NCBI GenBank assembly: GCA_900541685.1
Contig: UQKM01000023.1
Coordinates: forward strand, 1-28,222
Direction of reading: 5' to 3'
Source: an uncultured Collinsella sp.
Lineage (GTDB): Bacteria; Actinomycetota; Coriobacteriia; Coriobacteriales; Coriobacteriaceae
DNA length: 28,222 bases
The translations under genes were made by a program, and so were the position numbers. Positions within the stretch are counted from its first letter, which is position 1. Each line of letters starts with the position of its first letter. Shown here piece after piece: positions 14,468 through 20,999 of this stretch. The notes under the pieces were generated by a model. That model saw only the letters and a program-made list of their open reading frames with translations. It was not told the DNA's origin and did no database searches.

Positions 14468-14886
14468 TGGCGCGCCCAGTCGACACACCGGAGCTAGCAC
14501 GCAAACGTGAGCGTGAGGCCCAAATGGTGTCGCAGATGATTGCGCTGTGGTGTCGTGGGCATCATGGCGGCGGGCATGTGGTCGAACAGGCTGGCGACGA
14601 TGAGTCCGTGCGCGTGAAACTCGGCCTTCGAACCATTACGCTCTGCCCCGAATGCGCCGAGCTGCAGAAATACGCCATCGCGCGCATTGAGCACTGCCCG
14701 CACATGGGCACCAAGACATTTTGCTCGGCATGTCCTTCGCATTGTTACCGGCCTGCCATGCGCGAGAAGATCCGCGAGGTTATGCGTTGGTCGGGACCGC
14801 GTATGATCCGCTATCGCCCCATCACCGCCGTGAGACACGCGATGGTAACAGTGCAGGCCAAACGCGCGGCGGCACGAAGCAAGTAG
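14467..14886 (+). CDS. YgbA-family (nitrous oxide-stimulated promoter) protein
   Basis: A 139-residue cysteine-rich protein. The family is named for its nitrosative-stress-induced promoter; E. coli ygbA belongs to the NsrR regulon. The conserved core is CPEC (60-63), EHCPHMGTKTFCSACPSHCY (75-94) and MREKIREVMRWSGPRM (98-113). The seven cysteines (29, 60, 63, 77, 86, 89, 93) suggest a metal or iron-sulfur site. The ATG shares its A with the TAA of the upstream exporter (TAATG), so translation is coupled and both act in one operon. A longer frame from 13969 lies inside the exporter gene and is not credible. The biochemical role is not established. Confidence 0.88.
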   Translation: MARPVDTPELARKREREAQMVSQMIALWCRGHHGGGHVVEQAGDDESVRVKLGLRTITLCPECAELQKYAIARIEHCPHMGTKTFCSACPSHCYRPAMREKIREVMRWSGPRMIRYRPITAVRHAMVTVQAKRAAARSK

Positions 14887-15006
14887 TCGCCGGCGCCGGC
14901 ACGCGCCGCCCCGCCTTTCCACTCGATTTCGGCACCCGGCGTGCGCGGCGTGTTGAGAGCTGCACCATTACAATGGAGCGGATTCACCAAATGCAAAGGA
15001 GTCGCC

Positions 15007-15918
15007 ATGCCCGCCTGCCCGCTGGTCGATTGCCATACTCATACCTCGTTCTCGGACGGGCACGCCTCGTTCGAGGACAACGTCCGTGCCGCTGCTGCCG
15101 CCGGCTGCCGCGTCATGGTCTCGACCGACCACCTTACCCTGCCCGCCAGTATGGATGCTAACTGCGAGGTGCAGGTCGTCGAGGGCGACTTGCCGGCACA
15201 TCGTTTGTCCTTTGAGGACGCCCGCAAACTCGCCGCGCAGATTGCGCCGGAGCTCACCTTTATCTACGGTTTTGAATGCGATTGGTACGAGGGCTGCGAG
15301 CCCTTGGTAGAGCACTGGTCCCAGGGCGCCGTCGTACGTCTGGGCAGCGTGCACTGGATTGGCAACCCGGGCGATATTGCGGCAGGCGCCGCGGGCACGG
15401 CAGGGACAGAGGACGTCGCGCGCCCCGATACACCCGATTCCCTTTGCGGTTGGATCGACGACGATACCAACCTGCATGTTTGGGAAAACTTAGGCGTGCG
15501 CGGCGTGTGGGAGTGCTACGTCGACGACTGGTGCCGTGCTTGCGAAAGCTCACTCAACTTTGACGCGATGGCCCATCCCGACCTGGTCATGCGCTTTTCG
15601 AAGGACGGCTTTGCACCCGACTTTGACCCCGCGCCGTTTTGGGAGCAGATGGCCGAATGCGCCCACGATACGGGTCGCCGCGTTGAGGTCTCGACCGCCG
15701 CACCGCGCAAGGGGCTCGACGATTACTACCCCGCGACCGGGCTGTTGCGCCGCTTCGCCCATGCCGAGGTGCCCATCACCTTTGGCTCGGACGCGCACCG
15801 CGCCTGCGACATCTGCTGGAACATCCGCGAGGCCCAGGCCCACGCCTACGACTGCGGCTACCGGGCCTTCGATATCCCCCACCCCACCGGCGAATGGGAA
15901 TCCACGCCCCTCGCCTAA
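15007..15918 (+). CDS. PHP-family phosphatase, probable histidinol-phosphatase
   Basis: A 303-residue PHP-domain protein of the HisJ/HisK type. Metal ligands are H10 and H12 (DCHTHTSFSDGH), D41 and H42 (VSTDH), the Glu of GFECDWYEG, the His of LGSVHWIG, the His of AMAHPDLVMRF and Asp/His of GSDAHRACD. It would remove phosphate from L-histidinol phosphate, the one histidine step not covered by the adjacent operon, in which hisB encodes only the dehydratase. It converges with hisE, with stop codons 27 bp apart. AAAGGAG precedes the ATG at 15007; the frame extends to 14941 without a ribosome binding site. A weak -10 (TACAAT, 14969-14974) lies upstream. Other PHP phosphoesterase activities cannot be excluded. 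Confidence 0.82.
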   Translation: MPACPLVDCHTHTSFSDGHASFEDNVRAAAAAGCRVMVSTDHLTLPASMDANCEVQVVEGDLPAHRLSFEDARKLAAQIAPELTFIYGFECDWYEGCEPLVEHWSQGAVVRLGSVHWIGNPGDIAAGAAGTAGTEDVARPDTPDSLCGWIDDDTNLHVWENLGVRGVWECYVDDWCRACESSLNFDAMAHPDLVMRFSKDGFAPDFDPAPFWEQMAECAHDTGRRVEVSTAAPRKGLDDYYPATGLLRRFAHAEVPITFGSDAHRACDICWNIREAQAHAYDCGYRAFDIPHPTGEWESTPLA

Positions 15919-15950
15919 CTAGTCGTTTAAGAACGTCCCCAATGACTAGT
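15918..15950. terminator. Inverted repeat between convergent stop codons
   Basis: ACTAGTC (15918-15924) pairs with GACTAGT (15944-15950). The PHP stop codon touches the left arm and the hisE stop codon lies in the right arm. The loop has a T-rich part (CGTTTAAG on plus) but no proper T-tract. It may serve as a weak bidirectional terminator. Confidence 0.4.
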
Positions 15951-16263
15951 GGCGGCGGGCGTTGAGTTCGCCGGCCAGTTCGTCGAGGGTGATGCCGTAG
16001 CGCTCGAGCGTCACGAGCAGGTGGTAGATCAGGTCGCCGGCCTCGTAGCGGATGTGATCGTGGTCGTTATCCTTGCAGGCCATGATCACCTCGCTCGCCT
16101 CCTCGGCAAGCTTCTTGAGCAGCTCGTCCTCGACGTCGGTCAGCAGACGCGCGGAATAGCTCTCCTGCGGCGGCGCATCGCGACGGCCGTGAATCACCTC
16201 GGCCAGTCCCGTCAGCGTCTCACCGATGTTTCCCGGCTGCACGTTAGCTGTTCTGACTCCCAT
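15946..16263 (-). CDS. hisE: Phosphoribosyl-ATP pyrophosphatase
   Basis: A 105-residue cytosolic enzyme catalysing the second step of histidine synthesis, PR-ATP to PR-AMP. The MazG-like helical core is visible: KKLAEEASEVIMACKDND (50-67), with Glu residues for magnesium, and YEAGDLIYHLLVTLERYGITLDEL (73-96). The N-terminal part TLTGLAEVIHGRRDAPPQESYSARL is typical. GAGAGGA precedes the ATG. It is the last gene of the histidine operon, 15 bp after the small 75-residue gene. It is separate from hisI, whereas in many bacteria the two are fused. Confidence 0.95.
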   Translation of the reverse strand: MGVRTANVQPGNIGETLTGLAEVIHGRRDAPPQESYSARLLTDVEDELLKKLAEEASEVIMACKDNDHDHIRYEAGDLIYHLLVTLERYGITLDELAGELNARRH

Positions 16264-16278
16264 GGTTATTTCCTCTCG

Positions 16279-16506
16279 TTACTGCAGCGTAAAGTAGGTA
16301 CCGGTCTCATCGAACCGAGGCTTTGCGCCCTTTTTCTCAAAGAACTCGACGATGACGGCATGGGCCTCATTGAGCCTTTCCTTCTCGGCCTCGAGCCAAA
16401 GCGACTGCGCCCCGCAGGCATCAGTCAGGTGCACGCGGCATGGCACGCCCGCGCGGAGGAGCTCGGTGTTGCAGTCGGCGACCTCGAACGGCGTCACGAC
16501 TTTCAT
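16279..16506 (-). CDS. Small conserved-looking protein between hisI and hisE
   Basis: A 75-residue protein with no assigned function. Its ATG overlaps the hisI stop codon (TGATG), and hisE follows 15 bp later, so it is translated as part of the histidine operon. It starts MKVVTPFEVADCNTELLRAG, has VPCRVHLTDACGAQSLWLEA in the middle and an amphipathic helix (EKERLNEAHAVIVEFFEKKG). There are three cysteines (12, 23, 31). I have a weak recollection of a coriobacterial family annotated by an RDAC motif, which TDAC here may represent; this is not certain. It is not a known histidine enzyme. A role as a small partner or regulator of HisI or HisE is only an inference from position. Confidence 0.75.
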   Translation of the reverse strand: MKVVTPFEVADCNTELLRAGVPCRVHLTDACGAQSLWLEAEKERLNEAHAVIVEFFEKKGAKPRFDETGTYFTLQ

Positions 16507-16844
16507 CACACTCCCCCTTCCACGCGCTTAAAGAAGCAGGTACGGTTGCCGGTATGGCAGGCCGGGCCCGGTGAGTCCACCTTGACCAGCAGCGTATCGC
16601 TATCGCAGTCGGCCCAGAGCTCCTTGACCTCCTGCATGTTGTCACTCGTCGCGCCCTTGTTCCAGAGCTCCTGACGGCTGCGACTCCAAAACCACGTGGT
16701 CCCGGTCTTGAGCGTCAGCCCCACCGATTCCTCGTTCATCCAAGCAACCATAAGCACCTCACCGGTGTCATACTGCTGAACCACGCAAGGAATCAGCCCG
16801 CGGGCGTCGTACGTAAGTTTTGAAGGATCGGTTATCTCTTCCAT
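16506..16844 (-). CDS. hisI: Phosphoribosyl-AMP cyclohydrolase
   Basis: A 112-residue zinc enzyme opening the adenine ring of PR-AMP, the third step of histidine synthesis. Visible motifs are LMVAWMNEES (31-40), TWFWSRSRQELWNKGATSDN (50-69), the magnesium-binding DCDSD (79-83) with zinc ligand C80, and zinc ligands C96 and C103 in GPACHTGNRTCF. I placed the start at 16844 (MEEITDPSKL) with GGGGAGA before it; the frame is open to 16988 but that stretch is the palindromic element. Its stop codon overlaps the ATG of the 75-residue gene. Confidence 0.95.
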   Translation of the reverse strand: MEEITDPSKLTYDARGLIPCVVQQYDTGEVLMVAWMNEESVGLTLKTGTTWFWSRSRQELWNKGATSDNMQEVKELWADCDSDTLLVKVDSPGPACHTGNRTCFFKRVEGGV

Positions 16845-16884
16845 TTCTCTCCCCAAATTCAAACTTCGCAGGTCGGCGAGGGTT

Positions 16885-16976
16885 GTCCAGGTGCCCGAGA
16901 TTCCGAGCGACAAGCCCGACGACGCGTACTTAAAGTACGCGAGGAGGGTTGGAGCCGGAAGGTCGGGCGCCTGGGC
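16885..16976 (-). repeat. 92-nt folded element between hisF and hisI
   Basis: The outer stem pairs CCAGGTGCCCGA (16887-16898) with TCGGGCGCCTGG (16963-16974), extended by two outer pairs. Inner stems are TTCCG with CGGAA, CCC with GGG, and at the tip the palindrome GCGTACTT-A-AAGTACGC (16924-16940). It fills most of the 143-bp gap between hisF and hisI, the longest gap in the operon. There is no T-tract. It could be a palindromic repeat, an RNase processing site or a barrier stabilising upstream mRNA. Confidence 0.75.
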
Positions 16977-16987
16977 AAGCCGCAGCA

Positions 16988-17770
16988 CTAGAAGTCCAGC
17001 CTCACAGGGATGCCTTGGCTGGCCATATACTCCTTCACCTGGCGAATGCTGAAAGTTCCAAAGTGAAAGACGCTGGCCGCCAGCACGGCATCGGCCTCGC
17101 CCTCGATCACGCCCTCGGCGAAATGCTCGAGCGTGCCCACGCCGCCGCTCGCGATGACGGGGATTGGCACCGCGCGCGCCACGGCGCGGGTGAGCGCCAG
17201 GTCAAAGCCGGCCTTGGTGCCGTCGCGGTCCATGCTGGTCAGCAAGATCTCGCCGGCGCCGCGGCGAGCCGCCTCCTCGGCCCACGCCACCGCGTCGATA
17301 CCCGTGGCATTGCGGCCTCCCGCGATAAAGACCTCCCACTTGTCGGCATCCGGCTGCCCAGGCAGGCCGACGCGCTTGGCATCGATCGCCACGACCACGG
17401 CCTGGCTGCCAAACGCCGCGGCAGCTTGGCTGATCAGCGATGGGTCGCGCACAGCGGCAGAGTTGAGCGATACCTTGTCGGCACCGGCCGCCACCATCGT
17501 TCGCATGCCCGCAAGGTCGCGAAAGCCACCGCCCACGGCGTAGGGAATGGCGAGCTCCTCGGCCGCATGCGCCGCCATCTCGATGGTCGTCGCACGGTTG
17601 TCGCTCGTGGCAGTGATGTCCAGGAACACGACCTCGTCCGCACCCTCGCGATCGTAGGCACGGGCAAGCTCCACCGGATCGCCCGCATCGCGCAGGCTCA
17701 CAAAGTTGACGCCCTTGACCACGCGGCCGTCCTTAACGTCCAGGCAGGGAATGACGCGTTTGGTAAGCAT
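16988..17770 (-). CDS. hisF: Imidazole glycerol phosphate synthase subunit HisF
   Basis: A 260-residue TIM-barrel cyclase. With ammonia from HisH it converts PRFAR to imidazole glycerol phosphate and AICAR. Catalytic D11 (VIPCLDVKDGRVVKG) and D130 (VVVAIDAKRV) are present, as are the phosphate loops YAVGGGFRD (77-85) and IPVIASGGVGTLEHF. Length matches the family (about 255). GGGGAGGAG before the ATG overlaps the end of hisA, whose stop codon is 3 bp upstream. Confidence 0.98.
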   Translation of the reverse strand: MLTKRVIPCLDVKDGRVVKGVNFVSLRDAGDPVELARAYDREGADEVVFLDITATSDNRATTIEMAAHAAEELAIPYAVGGGFRDLAGMRTMVAAGADKVSLNSAAVRDPSLISQAAAAFGSQAVVVAIDAKRVGLPGQPDADKWEVFIAGGRNATGIDAVAWAEEAARRGAGEILLTSMDRDGTKAGFDLALTRAVARAVPIPVIASGGVGTLEHFAEGVIEGEADAVLAASVFHFGTFSIRQVKEYMASQGIPVRLDF

Positions 17771-17773
17771 GGG

Positions 17774-18517
17774 CTACTCCTCCCCTCGCGCGGCGGCCAA
17801 CGCCTGTACCAGCGTAAAGTTGCCCTCGTAGAGCGCGCGACCGGTGATGGCGCCCTCAATAGCGCCCTCGCCCACCGCGGCGAGCGCACGGATATCGTCG
17901 AGCGTCGAGATGCCGCCCGACGCCACAACGGGAAAGCCCGCGACCTCGGCCACGTGACGATATGCTGCCACGTCGATGCCCGTCTGCATACCGTCGCGCG
18001 CGATATCGGTATACACCAGATGTTTAAAGCCCAGCTCCGTGAGCTGCGCCACGGCATCGTCGAGCGCCACACCCGCACCGTCGCGCCAACCGTTCACCTT
18101 GACCTGGCCGTCGCGCGCGGCAATATCTGCCACCAACAGCTCGCCAAAGCCTTGGGCTGCCACCTCGGCAAAACCCGGCTCGGTCACCAGCACGGTGCCC
18201 AGCGCAATGCGGCGAGCACCATAGCCGGCCAGCTCGTCGATGCGCGCGAGCGAGCGGACACCGCCGCCCACGTCCACGGACAGGCCGTCGACGCCGCAGA
18301 TAGCCTTAATCGCCGCCGAGTTGGCAGCGCACGCGTCCTCGTCCTCGCCAAAAGCAGCGGACAGGTCGACGACATGCACCCAGTTCGCGCCCTGCTCGGC
18401 AAACGAGCGGGCGACGGCGACGGGGTCGTCGGAATATACCTTGCAGCGGCTGCGGTCGCCGCGCTCCAGGCGCACAACCTTGCCGCCGATCAAATCGATT
18501 GCGGGAAACAGAATCAT
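17774..18517 (-). CDS. hisA: ProFAR isomerase (HisA)
   Basis: A 247-residue TIM barrel that isomerises ProFAR to PRFAR, the fourth step. Catalytic D8 (LFPAIDLIGGKVVRLERGD) and the second acid in YTDIARDGMQTG (D171) are present, along with phosphate-binding VDVGGGVRS and VVASGGISTLDD. In many actinobacteria HisA is the dual-function PriA that also acts in tryptophan synthesis; I cannot tell this from sequence here. The ATG overlaps the hisH stop codon by 4 bp (ATGA). Confidence 0.97.
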   Translation of the reverse strand: MILFPAIDLIGGKVVRLERGDRSRCKVYSDDPVAVARSFAEQGANWVHVVDLSAAFGEDEDACAANSAAIKAICGVDGLSVDVGGGVRSLARIDELAGYGARRIALGTVLVTEPGFAEVAAQGFGELLVADIAARDGQVKVNGWRDGAGVALDDAVAQLTELGFKHLVYTDIARDGMQTGIDVAAYRHVAEVAGFPVVASGGISTLDDIRALAAVGEGAIEGAITGRALYEGNFTLVQALAAARGEE

Positions 18518-19215
18518 CGGCCGGCCCCCTCGACGATGCTCACGAAGTTCTTAAGAATGCGCTGACCAAGCGCGGAGGATTTCTCGGGATGGAACTGACA
18601 GCCCCACACGTTGCCATGACGCACGATGCACGGGAAGCTCCGTGTATAGTGCGTGCGCGCCAACACATCGGCGGCATCGACGTCGTCGGCCACCGCGTAG
18701 CTGTGAGTGAAATACATGTTGGCGCCCTCGGCAAAACCGGCAAGCAACGGATCGGCCGCACCGGCGGGCGTCATGCGCACCTGGTCCCAGCCCACGTGCG
18801 GGACCTTCAGACGGCTCGACTCCAGGTGCGTGCACGAGCCACGCATGATGCCCAGGCCATCGACCCAGGGACCACCGGCCTGCTCGGAGGCATCGTCGTC
18901 CGCGTCCGCGTCCTCGTTCGCAGGCACGCCCTCGTTGCCGCGCTCAAAAAACAGCTGAAGGCCCAGGCAGATGCCGAGCAGCGGAGTTCCGGCGGCAACG
19001 GCATCGAGCACGGCCACCTCCTCGCCGCTCTGACGCATAAAGGCGATCGCGTCATAGAACGCACCCACGCCCGGGATGACCAGGCCGTCGGCGTTGCGGA
19101 TCTGCTCCGGATCGTCCGACGTGCAGGCGGCAGCACCGGCGCGCGCAAGCCCGCGCACGACGCTCGACAAGTTGCCCTTGTGGTAGTCGACCACCACGAT
19201 CTTCGGTTCGCCCAC
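18514..19215 (-). CDS. hisH: Imidazole glycerol phosphate synthase glutaminase subunit HisH
   Basis: A 233-residue class I glutamine amidotransferase feeding ammonia to HisF. The nucleophile C83 lies in LLGICLGLQLFF, with H209 and E211 in GCQFHPEKS. The N-terminal KIVVVDYHKGNLSSV and oxyanion-strand PGVGAF are typical. I chose the GTG at 19215 because GGAGGGG lies 4 nt before it; upstream in-frame starts would run into the intergenic hairpin and hisB. An acidic insertion (about 100-115, EDADADDDASE) is longer than usual. Confidence 0.96.
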   Translation of the reverse strand: MGEPKIVVVDYHKGNLSSVVRGLARAGAAACTSDDPEQIRNADGLVIPGVGAFYDAIAFMRQSGEEVAVLDAVAAGTPLLGICLGLQLFFERGNEGVPANEDADADDDASEQAGGPWVDGLGIMRGSCTHLESSRLKVPHVGWDQVRMTPAGAADPLLAGFAEGANMYFTHSYAVADDVDAADVLARTHYTRSFPCIVRHGNVWGCQFHPEKSSALGQRILKNFVSIVEGAGR

Positions 19216-19240
19216 GCGACCCCTCCACTTCTCATCATCC

Positions 19241-19281
19241 AAAACCACCACAAAGAGGACAGGCATCTTCGTGGTGGTTTT
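19241..19281 (-). terminator. Hairpin between hisB and hisH
   Basis: A 16-bp stem (19241-19256 with 19266-19281) and a 9-nt loop. On the minus strand all 16 positions pair, one as G-U; on the plus strand that position is an A-C mismatch. The 3' arm ends GGTTTT, then GGATG, so the T-tract is short. It lies 25 bp before hisH. It may attenuate or process the operon mRNA rather than fully terminate. Confidence 0.6.
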
Positions 19282-19294
19282 ACCCTTGTGACGG

Positions 19295-19882
19295 TTACAG
19301 CGAGCCCTTAGTGCTGGGGATACCCTGCACGCGGGGATCGAGTTCGCAGGCGCGGCGCATCGTGCGGCCCACGGCCTTAAAGGCGGCCTCGATAATGTGG
19401 TGCGAATTGCCGCCCGCCAGCTCGCGCACGTGCAGCGTGAGCTTGGCATCGCGCGCAAAGGCATAGAAGAACTCGACGGCCAGCTCGGTATCAAAGCTGC
19501 CCACGCGCTCAGTCGGCACGGGCAGCTCGCAATAGGCCTGCCCGCGACCCGAGATATCCACGGCGGCCATCACGAGTGTCTCGTCCATGGCGATCGCCGC
19601 GTCGGCAAAGCGCGTAATACCCGCCTTGTCGCCCAGCGCCTGGCAAAACGCCTCGCCCAGCACAATGCCCGTGTCCTCAACGGTGTGGTGCGCGTCGACC
19701 TCGACGTCGCCCACCGCATGCACCGTCAGATCGAACAGGCCATGGCGGCCAAAAGCGTTGAGTATGTGGTCGAAAAACGGCACGCCGGTCGAGATATCGC
19801 ACACGCCAGATCCGTCCAGGTCGAGCTTTACGACAATGTCGGTCTCGCCCGTCTTGCGGGTTACCTCGGCATAGCGGTCCAT
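19295..19882 (-). CDS. hisB: Imidazoleglycerol-phosphate dehydratase
   Basis: A 195-residue manganese enzyme dehydrating IGP to imidazole acetol phosphate. Signatures are GVPFFDHILNAFGRHG, VDAHHTVEDTGI and GGNSHHIIEAAFKA, which carry the metal-binding His and Glu residues. It is the single-function form; there is no HAD phosphatase domain as in E. coli HisB, so a separate histidinol-phosphatase is needed. The ATG directly follows the hisC stop codon, and its ribosome binding site GGAGGAG lies in the hisC end. Confidence 0.97.
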   Translation of the reverse strand: MDRYAEVTRKTGETDIVVKLDLDGSGVCDISTGVPFFDHILNAFGRHGLFDLTVHAVGDVEVDAHHTVEDTGIVLGEAFCQALGDKAGITRFADAAIAMDETLVMAAVDISGRGQAYCELPVPTERVGSFDTELAVEFFYAFARDAKLTLHVRELAGGNSHHIIEAAFKAVGRTMRRACELDPRVQGIPSTKGSL

Positions 19883-20998
19883 CTACATCTCCTCCTTCAC
19901 CAGCGCGGCAAACGCGGCCAGCACCTCGTCGTTTTCCTGCGGCGTACCCACAGTGATGCGCAGACAGTCCGCAAGCCCCGGCGCGTAGCTAAAGTCGCGC
20001 ACCAAAATCGAATACTCGTCGCGCAGACGCTCGCGCACGCGCGTGGCATGCGGCGTGCGCACGAGCACAAAGTTCGCCGCGCTCGGCCATGTCTCCACGG
20101 GCATGCCATCGGCAGCCATTGCGCGCAGGGCGCACAGCTCGCGCTCGCGCTCGGATGCGATCTGTGCCACCACGGGCGTGTAGGCATCACGGGCACGCAC
20201 GCAGGCAAGTGCTGCCGCCTGGCTCAGCACGTTAACTGAATAGATCTGGCGAATCGCCGCGAACACGTCGACGACCTCGGGTGCCGCAATCACATAGCCC
20301 AGACGCGTGCCGGCGGCGCCAAACGCCTTGGACAGCGTATGTAGAATCACCAGGTTGGGATGCTCGGCGATAAGGCCTTGCGCCGTGGTGGCCGCGCCAA
20401 ACGAATCGTCGGCAAACTCCACGTAGGCCTCGTCAACCATTACCATGCCGGGGCACGCATCGCACAGCGCCGCGACAAAGTCGAGCGGTGCCACGTCACC
20501 CGTGGGGTTGTTGGGCGAGGTCACGATTGCCAGGTTACACTCGGGTGCCGCCGCAAGCACGGCGGCCTGGTCGAGCTCAAAGGTCGCGGGGTCGCGCCAC
20601 ACGTCGCGCACCTCGGTCTGGCAGAGCGACGCAAAGAACGCATACTCGCTAAAGCACGGCGGGCAGTTGAGCAGGGTCCGTCCCGCGCCGCCAAACGCCA
20701 ACAGGTAGTTATAGAGCAGCTCGTCGCCGCCGTTGCCCACGCAGACATTCTCGCGCGCCACACCATGCCAAGCGGCAAGCTCGTCGCGCAGATCGTTGGA
20801 CATGGGATCGGGATAGCGGTTGAGCGGCGTGGCAGCCAGGGCGGCGTCGACCGCCTCGCGCACGCCAGCCGGCACGGGATAGGTGTTCTCGTTGGCCGAA
20901 AGGTTGATGCGCGTGGGCGTAAAGTTGGGATCGTAGGGCTCAATACCGGCCAGGTAAGGCTGGACGAGCTCCTTCATGCGAGGCGTGAGTTCGGCCAT
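19883..20998 (-). CDS. hisC: Histidinol-phosphate aminotransferase
   Basis: A 371-residue fold-type I PLP enzyme converting imidazole acetol phosphate to histidinol phosphate. The PLP lysine is K224 in TLSKAFGAAGTRLGYV. SPNNPTG (161-167) and VDEAYVEF (188-195) are typical. The N-terminal LSANENTYPVP and NRYPDP contact substrate. Only one base separates it from the hisD stop codon; GGGGAGG precedes the ATG. Length fits the family (about 360). Confidence 0.97.
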   Translation of the reverse strand: MAELTPRMKELVQPYLAGIEPYDPNFTPTRINLSANENTYPVPAGVREAVDAALAATPLNRYPDPMSNDLRDELAAWHGVARENVCVGNGGDELLYNYLLAFGGAGRTLLNCPPCFSEYAFFASLCQTEVRDVWRDPATFELDQAAVLAAAPECNLAIVTSPNNPTGDVAPLDFVAALCDACPGMVMVDEAYVEFADDSFGAATTAQGLIAEHPNLVILHTLSKAFGAAGTRLGYVIAAPEVVDVFAAIRQIYSVNVLSQAAALACVRARDAYTPVVAQIASERERELCALRAMAADGMPVETWPSAANFVLVRTPHATRVRERLRDEYSILVRDFSYAPGLADCLRITVGTPQENDEVLAAFAALVKEEM

Positions 20999-20999
20999 A

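Noticed and set aside
13969..14886. Longer 305-residue start for the YgbA-family gene
   Set aside because: The extra 166 residues lie inside the exporter's second ATP-binding domain in another frame; the ATG at 14467 with the TAATG overlap gives the normal family length.
16949..18565. 538-codon plus-strand frame opposite hisF and hisA
   Set aside because: Shadow frame created by the codon bias of the his genes.
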